A DNA stretch of 26,391 nt from Sphacelaria rigidula. Its lineage: Eukaryota > Phaeophyceae > Sphacelariales. Location: the NCBI GenBank assembly GCA_964200075.2, contig CAXNAA020000139.1, forward strand, positions 1 through 26,391, read 5' to 3'. Shown here piece by piece: positions 1-10,712 of this stretch. Under the pieces are notes generated by a model. The model saw nothing but the letters and a program-made list of their open reading frames with translations. It searched no databases and was not told the origin of the DNA. Numbering within the stretch: the first letter of the stretch is position 1; each line of letters starts with the position of its first letter. Both the position numbers and the translations under genes were made by a program.

Positions 1-516
1 CCCCTCGCCCTGGGAGTGGAGTATCTGAATCTGAGTACAATCGGCTGGGGGGTAAGGGGGGTATCCCTCGTTTGGCAAAAATTAGGTGAAGGGTCTAGGT
101 GACAAAGCTTGGAAAACCACGATGTGAATCCAATTGATACACTGCCCCTCACTATTGGGCCCCTGCTACTTCACGAGCCATTTAGCCGACGATTTCCCCC
201 AAATATTTCGGCTCCTACATCAAGTCGGACGAATATCATTGTTCCATAATATTTTAGCTCACGTGCACCCGGAACCGTGCCCTCCGAGACGCCAGAATTT
301 CATGTTGGCGGGCGTATCATCATCTCCTCTCCCCTGTATCATGTACCCCGTCTCTAGAGGGATGCATGGTAAATGGTCAAACGACCAAGGTGGGTAGAAA
401 TGAAGTACTCCCACCCCCATCCCCTGGTATTCCGTCTTCGAATCCCATGGCTGTGATCACGGCCGCTAGGACGAAATCTGGAAATTGGCTTATGTTGAAG
501 AAACGACAGCAAACAC
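1..516 (-). other. Presumed intron of gene L at the window edge
   Basis: No GT2-like exon is visible on the minus strand here, and the short open frames on both strands look random. If gene L is intact this is the 5' part of the intron before its first catalytic exon. Confidence 0.4.
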
Positions 517-3500
517 AAGAAAACGATCAACGACCTTAATACGCTGCACGGGGAATAGACGTTGCGCAAGACCGATCCACACAGCGATGGCCAGGAAGAT
601 CTCCGCGAGGAAGAAGGACCACCACCAGTAGAATATCCATGACGTGTATTCCCACTGCGTCAAGTACGGGGGATAGGTCTCGAAGAATCGCCACTGTGGG
701 AAAAAGAGAGGCAGGTGTTTGGCATAGAAAAAGTAACAGAAACGGCGACAAACACACCAGGACACGTCAGTGAAATCGAGGGGCACTGATAGAGGGTGTA
801 GATGATCAGCCCTCAAAATATCACCACAATGATTTCAGAAAAGCATGCAGAGCAGTAGTTTTCGAAGTAGAGAACCGCAGCTGTACAGTACACCAAAATC
901 TAGGACGACGTGAACATGCAATCGCTGATATCCGGCGCTTGAAAAAAATATCATTGGCGGGGTGCAAACGTGAACAAGCCGTAGGACAGAAGGCTTGAGG
1001 GGTAACGGCGAAGCTCTCGGGTGGGAAACACCACGTGAAAATGAACACTTGCGTCGAGAGAAAGTAAAACACGCCACGTTAGGCTCCATTTGGAGGACTA
1101 AACGTTATATCGCGTATTTATCGCGTCCAAAATTCAAACCTCACGTAGCGTTATATGATGCGACGTCACGTTTCTTCAAGTGCGTCACGTGTACAGGTGT
1201 GGGAAAATAAGCTTATCGAGGAACCAGGAAGCATTATTCATGATCAGGTGTACCATGATATATCTTGGGGGGAATTCGATTGATTTCATCTTTTGAGATC
1301 GAATAAAGACTCAACTTCAACAAAAGCGCTTTGGCGGGGACGGACCGCGGCAGAGAAAAAACATTGATCAACGGTTTGCGTCAAACAAGTCACATACAAT
1401 TGTAGTTTCAACTCCGGGGTGCAGTGGAATAGATAACACTCGTTCGGTCCACATCGTGAACACGAGAGACAAAGTTGCGTTCTCATCATTCCCACACACC
1501 ATAAGAACTGTAATCTCTAAAAGCAGTGGGCTCCTTTTCAGCACCGTAACATTTGTTCTATGGATGATGACACCAATAATTGTTTTCCAACCAAAAGCAG
1601 GTACCTGGAGGTAGAGTATGCCGAGAATGATGTTGAGGCAGGCCAGAAGACGGACCAAATGGGCAGATGGGAAGAGTCGCTTCTCCTGTAGCAAAAATGT
1701 AAAGATAATCCAGAGAAGAGAGGAATGATCATGATCGGATATGTCAGGCTTGCGACATCTTCGACATGGCACTGGCAGGATTAGCGCAGAAATCAACGCG
1801 TGCCATGCAACGCAGGTAACCTGGTTGAGTGGGTACAGGTGATTGAATGACGGTACACACCGCGGACTACCCCGGCGGGCTGCGTTCATCTCCCAAACCT
1901 CACGACCCGTCGAGAGGTGGGGAAAAGTGTACAAAGGTGTAAAAAAAAAAATCCTGGGTGGGCTTCTTGTGTGACCCCGGCTGATGCACCGGAAGATATC
2001 GACGGGCGCCTAGAATTGACAAAAGATGACACTGCGCTCTCGAAACTACGCACGCGCATCCAACAGTATCTTAATCCACCTCGGGGCCCAGTCCCGGGAT
2101 CCCCTCACCAACACGAGTCAAACCTGAGGGTTAGCGCAGTACACCCGGTCGAAAAAGAGGTTCGAGTCGACATCGTCATCATCCATACCGGACGCCCTCT
2201 TGAACGATCCCATCCGAGATCCCGTCATGAACCGGCGTACGCTGAACCTACTCCCGACGCTGGAGGGCGCACGGTTCCATGGGCCTTGCGAAGGCGTCTG
2301 GGGCGTGTTGAGATCGTTAACCTCCGATGCTCTGGGACTCGTGCTACTGTAGCGGTCCGAGGCAAGCCCCCGCCGCCAAGGGTAGGAAATTATTCGTGCC
2401 ACGATCCACGGAAGAAAAGCAATTAGTGGCGTCATGATCCACACACGAGATGTGGCGCGTGTTACCCCCCGTTGCGTTGGTGGAAAAGGCCGGGTAACGC
2501 AGGGAACAGGGCGTGAAAGCAAGGAGTTAGAAACGACTCCGCACTACAGTAACAAAACATCGAAATATTTCCGTACTACTCGCCTGTGGCTACGCGTGTT
2601 TCCTTCACCTCACTTTTCATTTTTTCTTATTGATTCAAATGTTCTTAGAAATACTAGGACTTCAGTTGAATAACGTGCAACGGTATCTTGGAGGAGATAC
2701 GAAAGACAGTGATGCCATCAAAATCGCTCTGTTCCCGAAATGAACATCCTGCGAACGACGAGGGCTCAGGGATTACGCGCAATGCGCGTCACCGATGAGG
2801 TTTATATGTGAATGAGCACCTAAACTTCGACAATAGAACTGCTCCCCTCTCGTTCAGCGACTTTTACGTCGCTTCACGATTTTGGTGCCTCCAAGCGTAC
2901 CGTACGAATCAGCCCCAAGGCTTTTTTTTTAGAGTTGAAACCCAGGTACATGCAGCACAGGCACGTAGAATGGAGCGAAAGTTGCGCGGCGACCTGTCTG
3001 ACCAGCGGTCGACGTTATTCTCTCCCTCTAGACATGGTGAATTCGGTTGTTCGAACCGGCGATGATTCATCCGGACTTTGACTGTTGAATTTCGAAACAT
3101 CGGGGGTGGACTGACTAGACACAACGACTCATGATTTTTTGATCGCCAGAGTGGGTAACTTTTCGAATCGGCATCACTTTGAGACGCAGGATGGGCGAAT
3201 AATACGATCAATCCCGGCGTGCGACGGGCTCACGAGTCACATATTTCGCGTCGAAGGGTCAACCATACCCCGCACTCAAGAAGCTTGGACGGAGTAATGA
3301 ATGAATCGACATCACGCTCCTCCCGAAAAACCTCCAACACTCAGAGAGCGAGGTAAGTCTTCGTGAATAATGCAAACTTTCTTCACTTGAAATTGATGCC
3401 GATTAAACAGAAGACTGACCTCGCGGTCTAAGGGTTAACCAACGATTCCGGGGTCGAGACACCATTTCTTATGGAAGATCTGTCGACAACTGCCGACACC

Positions 3501-6500
3501 TGTCGATATCTGCCACAACACAGGCATATCGGGGGGGGGGGCGTACGTATTTGTTGCTTCCCTGAGTCGTATGACCATTGACCACGCATCTCTTCCGAGA
3601 CGGAGCATATCGGGGGGGGGACGGCGCTGTAACGCTCTGACCGCCAGGTTAGGTAGGCATTATGCGTAAACAAAAGCATCACACGCGATTCGGGAGTTGG
3701 CATTGTATGCCTCCAGTCGCCGGGGCAGGCCATGTGGATCTCACAAGCACTCTTCGATTCTCGATGACATGAAAACAACAGATGGACCAACCCTGACGGT
3801 GGGAAGCTTCACTCACCCGGTGCTCACAACTGTTAATTCAACAAGGGGGCACCTAGGATCAGGTGGTAGGAAACCCTACCCGTTTCACTGCCAACATCCC
3901 CCGATCTTTACACTCCGTGATTCTTGAGCGCGGTCAAGGTGTCGGAACACGCTGGATGGGATAAGACATCAACTATTTCTCATAGAAGCCATTGCAAATC
4001 GTGGCAGCTCCATGATATCTCTGAGACATCACGCCACCTCACACTGCTTTCCTACACCATGTGGGGGGGCAAGTCGGCGACCTCGACCACCACCAAGTAT
4101 GAGAAGCACGTCGAAAAAGAAGACGAACCTGCGGGTAGCTGGGATGTTCAAGCGCCCGAGATGTCTTCCCAGCATCGTGCCCGGGGACGCTGCCACGGAC
4201 TCGTTTTCGTTGTGCATGCTCTCTTCTCGGCTTTGCAAATAGCTCCGGGGGGGTTCATCTGGATCGAACCTGTTGTACGGTAGAATTAAAAAAAGGGAAG
4301 CTGTCAGTTCAGGATTCACAAGGCAATGCTCAAGTCTGGCGAACTCCACTTGAAAAAGTGGACTCGCATTTTTTGTGGCGGTACGACGGCGAAATAGAAA
4401 GGCTACCGTGCTCGAGATTTTCCCTGGGACACTGTGTGAGTGGGGTACGGCGTTCATCTCGCAACCCGGCGTGGATGTTGAAGATATTCCGTCGTGTAAT
4501 CGGTGATATCATCAATGTCATCTTGATGGATGAGAGAAACGCCGACGATTGTATGCGCCTTCCCGAGATTTGCATCGGAAAAAGTTCTCCGAACCCCCCC
4601 CACTCGCATCGCTGAAGAGGACGTGAACATAATCAAACAAAAATAACATGGTTGGATCAAACAAATCGATTTGCTTTTTCAATTTCAGGAGTTTTGACAG
4701 CTCGTACTCGTCCTTGACCGACATAGTCCCGCAGGGGTGTGTCCTGAATGTCGTGATTTCAACTATCGAATTCAGTTTGAAGTTGGTTAGAATCACGTCC
4801 GATCGGATCGAAATGCTCGCTTCGCACCACATTTCTCCGATCGAAAAATGACGCGCTAAGGCCAGCTCTTGTGGGAGCGTTTAGAGTTTTATTTAGCGAT
4901 AATTCTGGGCATTTTTTCCTTTTTCTTAGCCGTAATTGAGTTTTTGGTGCCTGTTCACCATGAAGACAAAGAAGAAAAAAACTTCTCTCGAAAAGTTGGA
5001 GAATAAAATTTCAAACGTTTCCAGAAGAATTGGCCCAAAGCCATCTCTAGTGTAAGCCACCCAAAATTTCTGTCGGAAACCGCCTTTAGGGCTTTTTTTC
5101 ACCGATTTATGCTCGAAAAGGGGGCTAGGCGGACGTTGACGGCTCGAAATGACTTGCTCTACTCGTTGAGACCGTTCGAGGGCACCTTTGCATTTCCCGC
5201 TGGCCACACTTTCGTTTTTCGGCCAAATGACGCCGTTTTTTGTTGTTGAGAATTCGTGTTTGGCAAAAACTGAGAGTGAGGCCAGCGAGAAATGCAAAGT
5301 TGCCCTGGAACGGCCTCAATGAGAGGAGCAAGTCATTTCAAGGCGTCGACATTCGCCTAGCCCTTTTTTCAGGCGTAAAACGACGCAGGGCCAAAAAGGT
5401 AGTTTTGGATCGAGATTGTGCGGTAGAAACGAGAATCCCGATTTGATAAGTCGTAATTTAAAGACGGTTGAAGTCACGACCGATCAGACTGAGATTTTTG
5501 TTTACCACCGCACTTTTTTTCATAACTAAAACTCAAGTCCCAAGACTATTAGATGACACGAAGTGGACTACCGGGTGGGGCGACGTATATTTCAAACGTT
5601 CGCTAGGTTTCATACCCGAGGCGTGCCGGAAATTCTGATGGAGAAAACGTGACAAGTGAGCACTTATCGATACTTCCACGGGGGTTTTTCCACCGAGGCG
5701 AGCAACGCATCACGCCCTTGTATAACCACTTCATATCGACGCGGTTCTCTGAATATTTTTGGACATTGGCACACACCGAGACGAGCTGCCACATGGGACG
5801 CAACACTCAACATTTGACGTGATGAAATGCCTTGTTGGCGCAGCGCCTATTTGACGGAACTCGTTATAGCCAGCCCTCGACTGTTGTACGAGTACTGTGC
5901 ACACCCGGCCATTCCGCTACGCTCATAAAAATTCTCCATCGCGCTGTTCATCTCCTCGAGGGTATTTTATCCCCAGGTGCGGGCATGAACGGATCCTCTC
6001 GAGGGCATCTGGTGCTCCAGTGACTTCTGACGTAGGAATCCCCCGAGAGCAACAAAGATGACGGTACTTTGGAGGGCCGCGCGTTCCTCCAAATTCCCGC
6101 GCAAGGATGCGCAGCACTCCAGAGGCAAGACGAATCTCTGGGGGCGTTTTTCTCCTCTAGAGGACCGTGCATTCTTTGGGGGGACTAAATTCCTCTGCAG
6201 GCTCTAATAGTTGGTCGGAACCGAGTACATGAAAATGGAGGAGAAAAAACGTCGAGGACACCGAGGGCTGTACACATGATAAACGGACAGTACAGTTTTC
6301 CTTACACCCCCTGATGGAATTCAAAGATGAACACACGTGATCAGACGCCACAGGAACGTGATGAAAAGAATACATCAATAGATTCTCAGTTTGTACGTCA
6401 GCTCTCCTAACGCGGCAATAGATCATGAAATAAATCAGCACTAATTCATGAAACCATGTAGCTGGGCTGGCGGTCCGAGGGTTCATGCTTCTTTCATCCA

Positions 6501-9500
6501 TGTACGTGACCCTGCAACCGTGCAAGACAGGCGTTCGGAGTCGTTCCTGGATAATGAGCGGAGCGTTTTCCAGTCTTTTTGTTCAAGAACAAACGCTCAA
6601 CGTTAATCGGCTTGGGCGCGCCCCAGCGCATGTTTTGACGTTGACGTTCAATCGTCCGTGTATACGAGGTTCGTCCGAAATACATACCCGTAGACCCCAT
6701 CATAGATACCGACACGGTGAACGTTGATCATTGTGGTGCGCTCAGCCAAGGTGCCTGTCTGTGACCTGTTTTACTCATGGTGGAGATGGGGGGGTGCAAT
6801 CACGTCGGGTGTCGAATTCCAAACGTCACTGAGGATCACTTGATAATCAGAGTGGGCGATCGGTTTGGAACCTCTAAAGCGAAACGTTGTTCGATTTTTA
6901 CAGCTGCAGCAATAGAATAGGGGTTTCATGGGGGAATCGGACGAAAAACGTCCGAATAGGGGGGGGAGTGGGGGAGGGGGTGAAGGTCGTGGGGGAGACG
7001 GTACCGTTGTTTGTGTCAACTAGGGCTAGGTGCGTTATGGAACATGTGAAAAAGTCCAACCTAACCTAAGCACCACAGGCTCATCACATGAGCCATTACA
7101 ACAGGCCACCACCCCAAAAAGGCACGCGGTAACAAGGAGTCTCTTCCTAGGATGGGAATCGGCGTCCCTGACTGCCAGGGTAGACAATCTGTTGAATCGG
7201 CACGTTTCGTTTTTTTTTTCAGGGGTCACTTGATGTGATTCAACAGATCAATTACCCTCGAGATAAAGGGTTGAGAACGACAGTTGGGGAAAAAAACCGA
7301 ACCGCGACCTCGCCGCAACCGCAATGATTCCACCCGTAGCCTGGATCATGCCCATCTCGCACCAATGTTGTTGATGGGAAATTCAACCTTACGAGAAACA
7401 GAAGTGAAACCCACGCGTTTGGGCGGGAACCGATACCCTCGGGTGATAAGTGGGATAGTTTCTCAAAGGGCACGTGAGCGGAACGCGGTCGTGTTCACAT
7501 TTCTCGCTTTCATCTTCCAGGTGTTTCTGCAAGACCTTGCGTTTGTTTTCAATCGATACGATACCTCCGCATACCTCCGCCGGTAGGAAGATGTACTGCG
7601 AAAACAACCTTCAAATGTATGGAAGACCCTCACCGTGAGAGATTCCATCAAATTTGAATTTGAAGAGCGAAATCTTTTACTTAATCCACCTCCGTAAAAT
7701 GCATTCATGAGGTGCGAAATGCAGGAATGTGGGAATTACTACACACAAACCACAGCCTGTGACCACGGAAGGCGTCCGCATAAGATGCCCAGAACCAATG
7801 TACCGCGCAGATATCGGAACGGCTTTTAATGTGAAGACAACAACAACAACAACACCACACACACACTTCAGTATTAGTGATCAAAGTAGACGGTTATTTT
7901 CCGACATCCTGCCCGGCAAAACGCAGCCGGAAGGAAAAGAACAGATGCACTTGCTGGCCACAAAAATTAAGGAACAATTGTGCCCATGTTGCCTTCATAG
8001 AGAAATGTACTTGAAACAACCATTCACAAACAACTCTCACGTATGACAAAAAATGGTTAATGTCGGCACATCTCGACAACCTCGCAGTTGCCTTTTCAAC
8101 GAAGGGTGTAAGGGGGTACATGTATGACTGCCCCACTATATCACCGTCTGCACGAGCGGTCGCAATTAAGCTCGGCATTTACCCAAATTATCGTGAAACA
8201 AAAACAGAAAAAAGTGATTTTATGGGCGAAATACCGAGAATGATTTCGTTCTACGCCGTCAGCACAGGTGAACAGGCGACTGTCTGGTGGAATGGGCATG
8301 CCGATATAGCATTTTTTTCTCCTTCAATATACCGAGGGGGATAGCGTACCGCGACGTGGGTGCTGCTCGATTCGGTACAGTTCAGAAAAACATTTCGAGA
8401 GAGGAACGTAGGAACGGAGGCTATGCTCATATTCTTATGCGTGCACTATACATCAGGAGATGAGGCACAGACGGACGGAAGAACTTCGTTCAGGTAGCGC
8501 ACTTGAAATTCGAAGTTGAGAGAAATGTTTGGCCAACATTTATGACATTTGAGATTACAGGCATGCAGCGTATGCCTGTTCGGATCACATACCCACATGC
8601 CCGCTGCTTCTTCATCGCTTGCATGGCGCATCGCGTAGATTCTGTGGTGTCGACTGAGTGCAGATAAGACTACTCACAGGAACACGAAGCAAACGGCAGG
8701 CAATATCTCCGGGCTGGAAGTCGTGAACCGCAACGTAACTTTTCAGGAAGAGCTTTCGAAATCTGACTCTACATCAGCCGTTATCATGGTCCCGAAAGCT
8801 ACGAACGCACCCATGCGAGTAATTGACGTAAAGCATATCCCACGATATGATCATATTAGCAACATCGCTTTCACACACTTTCTACCCAAGTTTTGAAATG
8901 AAAGTCGAGAATACTGGGGTGCAGTATCTTACGAGAAAATGGTCCTGCCACTGCACTTGATGAACTCGGGCATTGCAACCGCACACTAGCGAAAAACTGC
9001 TCCGAAATCGCAGCTTGATTCTATTGAAGATGGAGCTCACAGCCACGTATATACGAGTACACTACTGCCGTTAGAGTCGCAAGAAGTCGGCGTCAATCTA
9101 GCAATCAATTTTACCCTGCCACGTGGGACCCCACACTCCGACCGGTTACATGCACAACCCTCTTTCTACAATGAAACCGCAGATCTTCCGTCGAGAGGAC
9201 CTTGGTTCATAAAATATAAAATATAGTACTGCTGGTGTGGTGTGGGAAGTTACGCATGACAGCGGCAGCAATCCATCAAAATCAGCGGAAATAATCGTGC
9301 AGCGCATATCCATCACGGATCAGATGCGCATGAACGGAATGAACGATGACTGACCAGCATACGAGGGGGGGGGGAACTACAGATTACAGGGTCAATCAAC
9401 AGACGCAACATCAGCACGTTGTACGGGTGTCGTGGAGTGGAAACGACTGTGCTGTACTCTTGTGTCTCTCGTATCGATCACCACAATGCCACACCTGGAA

Positions 9501-10712
9501 ACCGATTTTACATCGCTGAAACCGGCATGGACGGTGTCGCTCCCGGCTCGGCGGTTCCCCTTGCCGCGTTTCAGGATACCCCTGCTGAGGCTGCGTCCTA
9601 GAGCCGACTGATTACTTGAGTGGGTCGGTGTAGTCGCCGCCGCCGCCGCCGCCGCCGCTTCGCGCGCCTTCGCCTTGGCGACCCGCTCCATAGCGGTATT
9701 ATCGGCCTCAATAATATCATAGATATCAGGCTCTTGGATTTGCACCCTGCCGAGACTGCGCCCTGCTGAAGAGCGGAGGCTGTTTGTTGGCGGTCAGTGA
9801 GTTGGCGGAACAGAGGATGGACGGCGGCTTCCGAGGTTGGGCATGACAAAAGAGGGGGGGTGCACGATCAACACAAATTTGGAGACAGCGTACTCTGTAT
9901 CGAGCGATTAGGGCACAAAACGCACAAGGTGAAAATAAATATGTCAAGCGGTCGCGAGGAACGCGCTCCGAGATAAATACCCCCTGGCTTACGACCTAAA
10001 ACACAATGCAACGTTTTACTCCTCAGCACCATTTGTGGTATTCATGCTACTTTCCGGCGGAAAGTACACAGACAGTAATGTACTTCGCTGTCCTGTATTC
10101 TTGTTGACCTACAGCTGCGGAACGTTGCCAGAGGTGTGCCCATAGTTCAGGAGATAGTGCCATACCTCATGCTGTCGCCCGGCACGGATACGTTGGAGAC
10201 GAGATTGCTCCTGCTGGCGGTGGTGCTGTTGCTCTGGAACATCGCGATGCCACTTGCAACGCCACCGCTTTGACTTTCCTGCCTCAGAGGCGTCACGCCC
10301 CCGGATTCTTGCAAGGTCACACCTCGCCTGGGATTCTCATCGGCCTGGCACACACCACGGAACACCAAAGAATATACCACATAATCAGCACTGAGGAAAC
10401 AAGGCGTTCAGACTCTCCTCAGGCTCGCATCGAGCAGAAGCTCCCGCACGGGAACCTTCGTCGACGGGAGAAGAGCCCACATGCATCACGTATGCGGGGC
10501 AGGCAAATTGGAACCGATTGTTCTGAGATGAAGGGCTATCTGAACGATGCAACACAGATTGAGGCCATGCGAACGTAAAAGCCAAACAAGATGATCACGT
10601 AAAGCACAGCACACACATGGACCGGGTCTTCAGGCAAAGGCGATGATGGGGTCCATTGGCGCACATCGTCGTCTTGGTTCAGCTGGGGGTCATCCGCCGG
10701 CAGTAGGTCCAT
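517..10712 (-). CDS. Cellulose synthase-like GT2 gene L, N-terminal part (runs off left edge)
   Basis: Inferred split gene read right to left. Seven exons join without a phase conflict: 10712-10617, 10344-10166, 9746-9495, 4269-4129, 2346-2124, 1685-1605 and 693 to about 535. The product starts with 297 hydrophilic residues rich in Ser, Ala, Gly and Arg, then a membrane segment (RLLACLNIILGILYL) and a Trp-rich segment (FYWWWSFFLAEIF) ending in LAQRLFPVQRIK. This last part aligns with EFFIWWWWTYYMVEFF...HTQRLFAVQRVR of gene R, so the two are paralogues. In the BcsA/CesA family such a pair of N-terminal helices precedes the GT-A catalytic domain, which is off-window here. The expected role is processive beta-glucan synthesis at the plasma membrane. 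Introns of 5.2, 1.8, 0.9 and 0.4 kb are much larger than most of those in gene R. Confidence 0.72.
535..693 (-). CDS. Gene L exon 7, second transmembrane segment
   Basis: The exon starts after a strong acceptor (CTCTTTTTCCCACAG|TGG). It encodes WRFFETYPPYLTQWEYTSWI, then the helix FYWWWSFFLAEIFLAIAVWI and GLAQRLFPVQRIK. The Trp cluster and the QRLF.VQR[IV][KR] ending are shared with gene R. The 3' end is uncertain: AAG|GTCGTT at 535 or CTT|GTGTTT at 517, both phase 0. The next exon, expected to encode the start of the catalytic domain, is not found in bases 1-516. Confidence 0.75.
694..1604 (-). other. Gene L intron 6
   Basis: This 911-bp stretch separates the two membrane exons. It is bounded by CAG|GTACCT and TTTCCCACAG. 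I see no convincing coding sequence on either strand. Confidence 0.6.
1605..1685 (-). CDS. Gene L exon 6, first transmembrane helix
   Basis: A good acceptor (TTTTGCTACAG|GAG) and donor (CTCCAG|GTACCT) bound exactly 27 codons, EKRLFPSAHLVRLLACLNII followed by LGILYLQ. In BcsA/CesA enzymes the first membrane helix follows a basic stretch and runs into a WR motif. Here the exon joins in phase 0 to exon 7, which begins WRF. That junction is why I trust this short exon. Confidence 0.72.
2124..2346 (-). CDS. Gene L exon 5
   Basis: The exon follows acceptor CGCTACAG|T and encodes a Ser/Arg-rich cytosolic segment (TSPRASEVNDLNTPQTPSQG, SRFSVRRFMTGSRMGSF) ending in the acidic stretch MDDDDVDSNLFFDR. 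I end it at CCTCAG|GTTTGA (2124). An alternative donor CGG|GTGTAC at 2145 keeps the same phase and removes seven residues. The segment leads straight into the first membrane helix in exon 6. The basic and Ser-rich patches are plausible phosphorylation targets, but that is inference. Confidence 0.6.
2347..4128 (-). other. Gene L intron 4, long, with paired poly-G tracts
   Basis: A 1.8-kb intron. It contains two G-runs, each preceded by GCATATC, about 80 bp apart (3525-3541 and 3605-3618), and several chance open frames on both strands (for example 2808-3065 plus and 2909-3211 minus) that I do not accept as genes. Confidence 0.5.
4129..4269 (-). CDS. Gene L exon 4
   Basis: Acceptor CGTACAACAG|G and donor CCCGCAG|GTTCGT bound 46 codons plus split codons. 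The peptide contains FDPDEPPRSYLQSREES and ASPGTMLGRHLGRLNIPATR, charged and Pro-rich like the preceding exon. The phase agrees with exon 3 on one side and exon 5 on the other. The exact donor is the weakest point, since GTTCGT is a poor consensus. Open reading continues past it, so the exon could be a little longer. Confidence 0.6.
4454..4832 (-). CDS. Open frames of unknown meaning inside gene L intron 3
   Basis: Two overlapping minus-strand frames look more protein-like than background. One reads ...KDEYELSKLLKLKKQIDLFD..., the other ...GKAHTIVGVSLIHQDDIDDI.... The 5' part lies in a dispersed repeat copy. An acceptor-like CCTCTTCAG precedes the stretch, but no donor gives the phase needed for an extra exon of gene L. 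I do not recognise the peptides. They may be a relic or chance. Confidence 0.15.
4740..4830. repeat. Dispersed palindromic repeat, copy 1
   Basis: The segment contains AATCACGTCCGATCGGATCG followed by a degenerate CACCACA end and CGATCGAAAA. It resembles the right half of the copy at 5418-5506 and the reverse complement of the copy near 25750. This is the most diverged of the three and lacks a clear second half. Confidence 0.4.
5095..5395. repeat. Long imperfect inverted repeat (hairpin)
   Basis: The left arm (5095-5232) and the reverse complement of the right arm (5255-5395) align with roughly four in five bases identical by eye over more than 120 bp. Shared blocks include GGGCTAGGCG, GAAATGACTTGCTC and CTTTGCATTTC. 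The loop is about 22 bp. The transcript of either strand would fold into a long stem. It lies inside gene L intron 3 and next to a TGCGGTGG repeat, so it may be a foldback transposon relic or a hairpin-RNA source. Confidence 0.8.
5418..5506. repeat. Palindromic repeat with TGCGGT[A/G]G ends, copy 2
   Basis: The 89-bp unit starts TGCGGTAGAAACGAGAATC and ends GATTTTTGTTTACCACCGCA, so its ends are inverted repeats of each other. Its right half matches the reverse complement of the left half of the copy at 25747 over about 50 bp, by eye near 75 percent. It looks like a small non-autonomous (MITE-like) element. No transposase is visible. Confidence 0.6.
7184..7254. repeat. Short hairpin inside gene L intron 3
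   Basis: ATCTGTTGAATC (7190-7201) is repeated as its exact reverse complement GATTCAACAGAT (7238-7249), and outer bases pair partly. The loop holds a T-run. It could be the ends of a tiny inserted element or a chance stem. Confidence 0.6.
7587..9353 (+). pseudogene. Decayed protein-coding tract, family unknown
   Basis: Long stretches are open in one frame or another and the peptides look like real protein. The best piece runs from 8639 to 9223 in a single frame, 195 codons with only two stops (TGA at 8894, TAG at 8987), and includes VVNRNVTFQEELSK and FTLPRGTPHSDRL. Other pieces are 7587-7829 (stop at 7695), 8060-8494 (stop at 8342), 8464-8664 and 9228-9353, the last ending at a TGA after GMNDD. 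Passing between them needs frameshifts. I infer one broken gene of about 1.8 kb, inserted in intron 3 of gene L on the opposite strand. I cannot assign a family. A transposon, viral or host-gene origin are all possible. Confidence 0.5.
7838..7867. repeat. CAA/CA microsatellite
   Basis: A run of ACA triplets passes into a CA dinucleotide run. It lies within the decayed coding tract and gives a poly-Thr stretch in one frame. Confidence 0.8.
9495..9746 (-). CDS. Gene L exon 3 with poly-alanine tract
   Basis: Acceptor TCGGCAG|G and donor TTTCCAG|GTGTGG enclose 83 full codons with split codons at both ends. The peptide begins VQIQEPDIYDIIEADNTAME, runs into a basic helix and a (GCC)n-encoded run of eight alanines, then a Ser/Arg/Gly-rich stretch (SLSRGILKRGKGNRR). 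The trinucleotide repeat is at about 9638-9658 and could vary in length between individuals. The two leftover bases AG pair with the single first base of exon 4, 5.2 kb away. Confidence 0.65.
10166..10344 (-). CDS. Gene L exon 2
   Basis: A pyrimidine-poor but canonical acceptor (TGTGCCAG|GCC) and an ATGAG|GTATGG donor bound 59 codons plus two bases. The peptide is hydrophilic, Ser/Gly/Gln-rich and probably disordered (it contains LQESGGVTPLRQ and SNVSVPGDSM). The two leftover bases AG join the single G of exon 3 to give Arg, a phase match that supports both exons. The peptide belongs to the cytosolic N-terminus. Confidence 0.65.
10617..10712 (-). CDS. Gene L exon 1 with start codon
   Basis: An ATG at 10712 opens 32 codons (starting MDLLPADDPQLNQ, acidic and Pro-rich) up to a CAT|GTGTGT donor in phase 0, which fits the phase-0 start of exon 2. 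A shorter alternative donor, CCG|GTCCAT, keeps the same phase. It is the only start codon I find that feeds exon 2 cleanly. It lies 390 bp from the likely start of gene R on the other strand. Confidence 0.5.

Larger units (their letters stand above)
4270..9494 (-). other. Gene L intron 3, 5.2 kb and loaded with insertions
   Basis: The two bases left by exon 3 and the single base that starts exon 4 fit each other, so no exon is required between them, although a phase-neutral exon could hide here. The intron holds a TGCGGTGG-type repeat at about 4740-4830, the long hairpin at 5095-5395, a second repeat copy at 5418-5506, a small hairpin at 7184-7254, a CAA/CA microsatellite at 7838-7867 and the decayed plus-strand coding tract at 7587-9353. 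Its size is probably the sum of such insertions. Confidence 0.5.

Noticed and set aside
1917-2426. 169-codon plus-strand frame
   Set aside because: It is the antisense shadow of gene L exon 5 and its intron. The minus frame has matching splice phases.
2909-3211. 100-codon minus-strand frame
   Set aside because: It lies wholly inside gene L intron 4, overlaps an equally open plus frame and has no domain features.
3525-3618. Two GCATATC-plus-G-run units as a regulatory pair
   Set aside because: Poly-G tracts occur at several places in the window and nothing ties these to a function.
8700-8760. RNVTFQEEL as a Copia-type SRDV.F.E signature
   Set aside because: The sequence that should follow (reverse transcriptase start) is absent and the rest does not resemble a Copia polyprotein.
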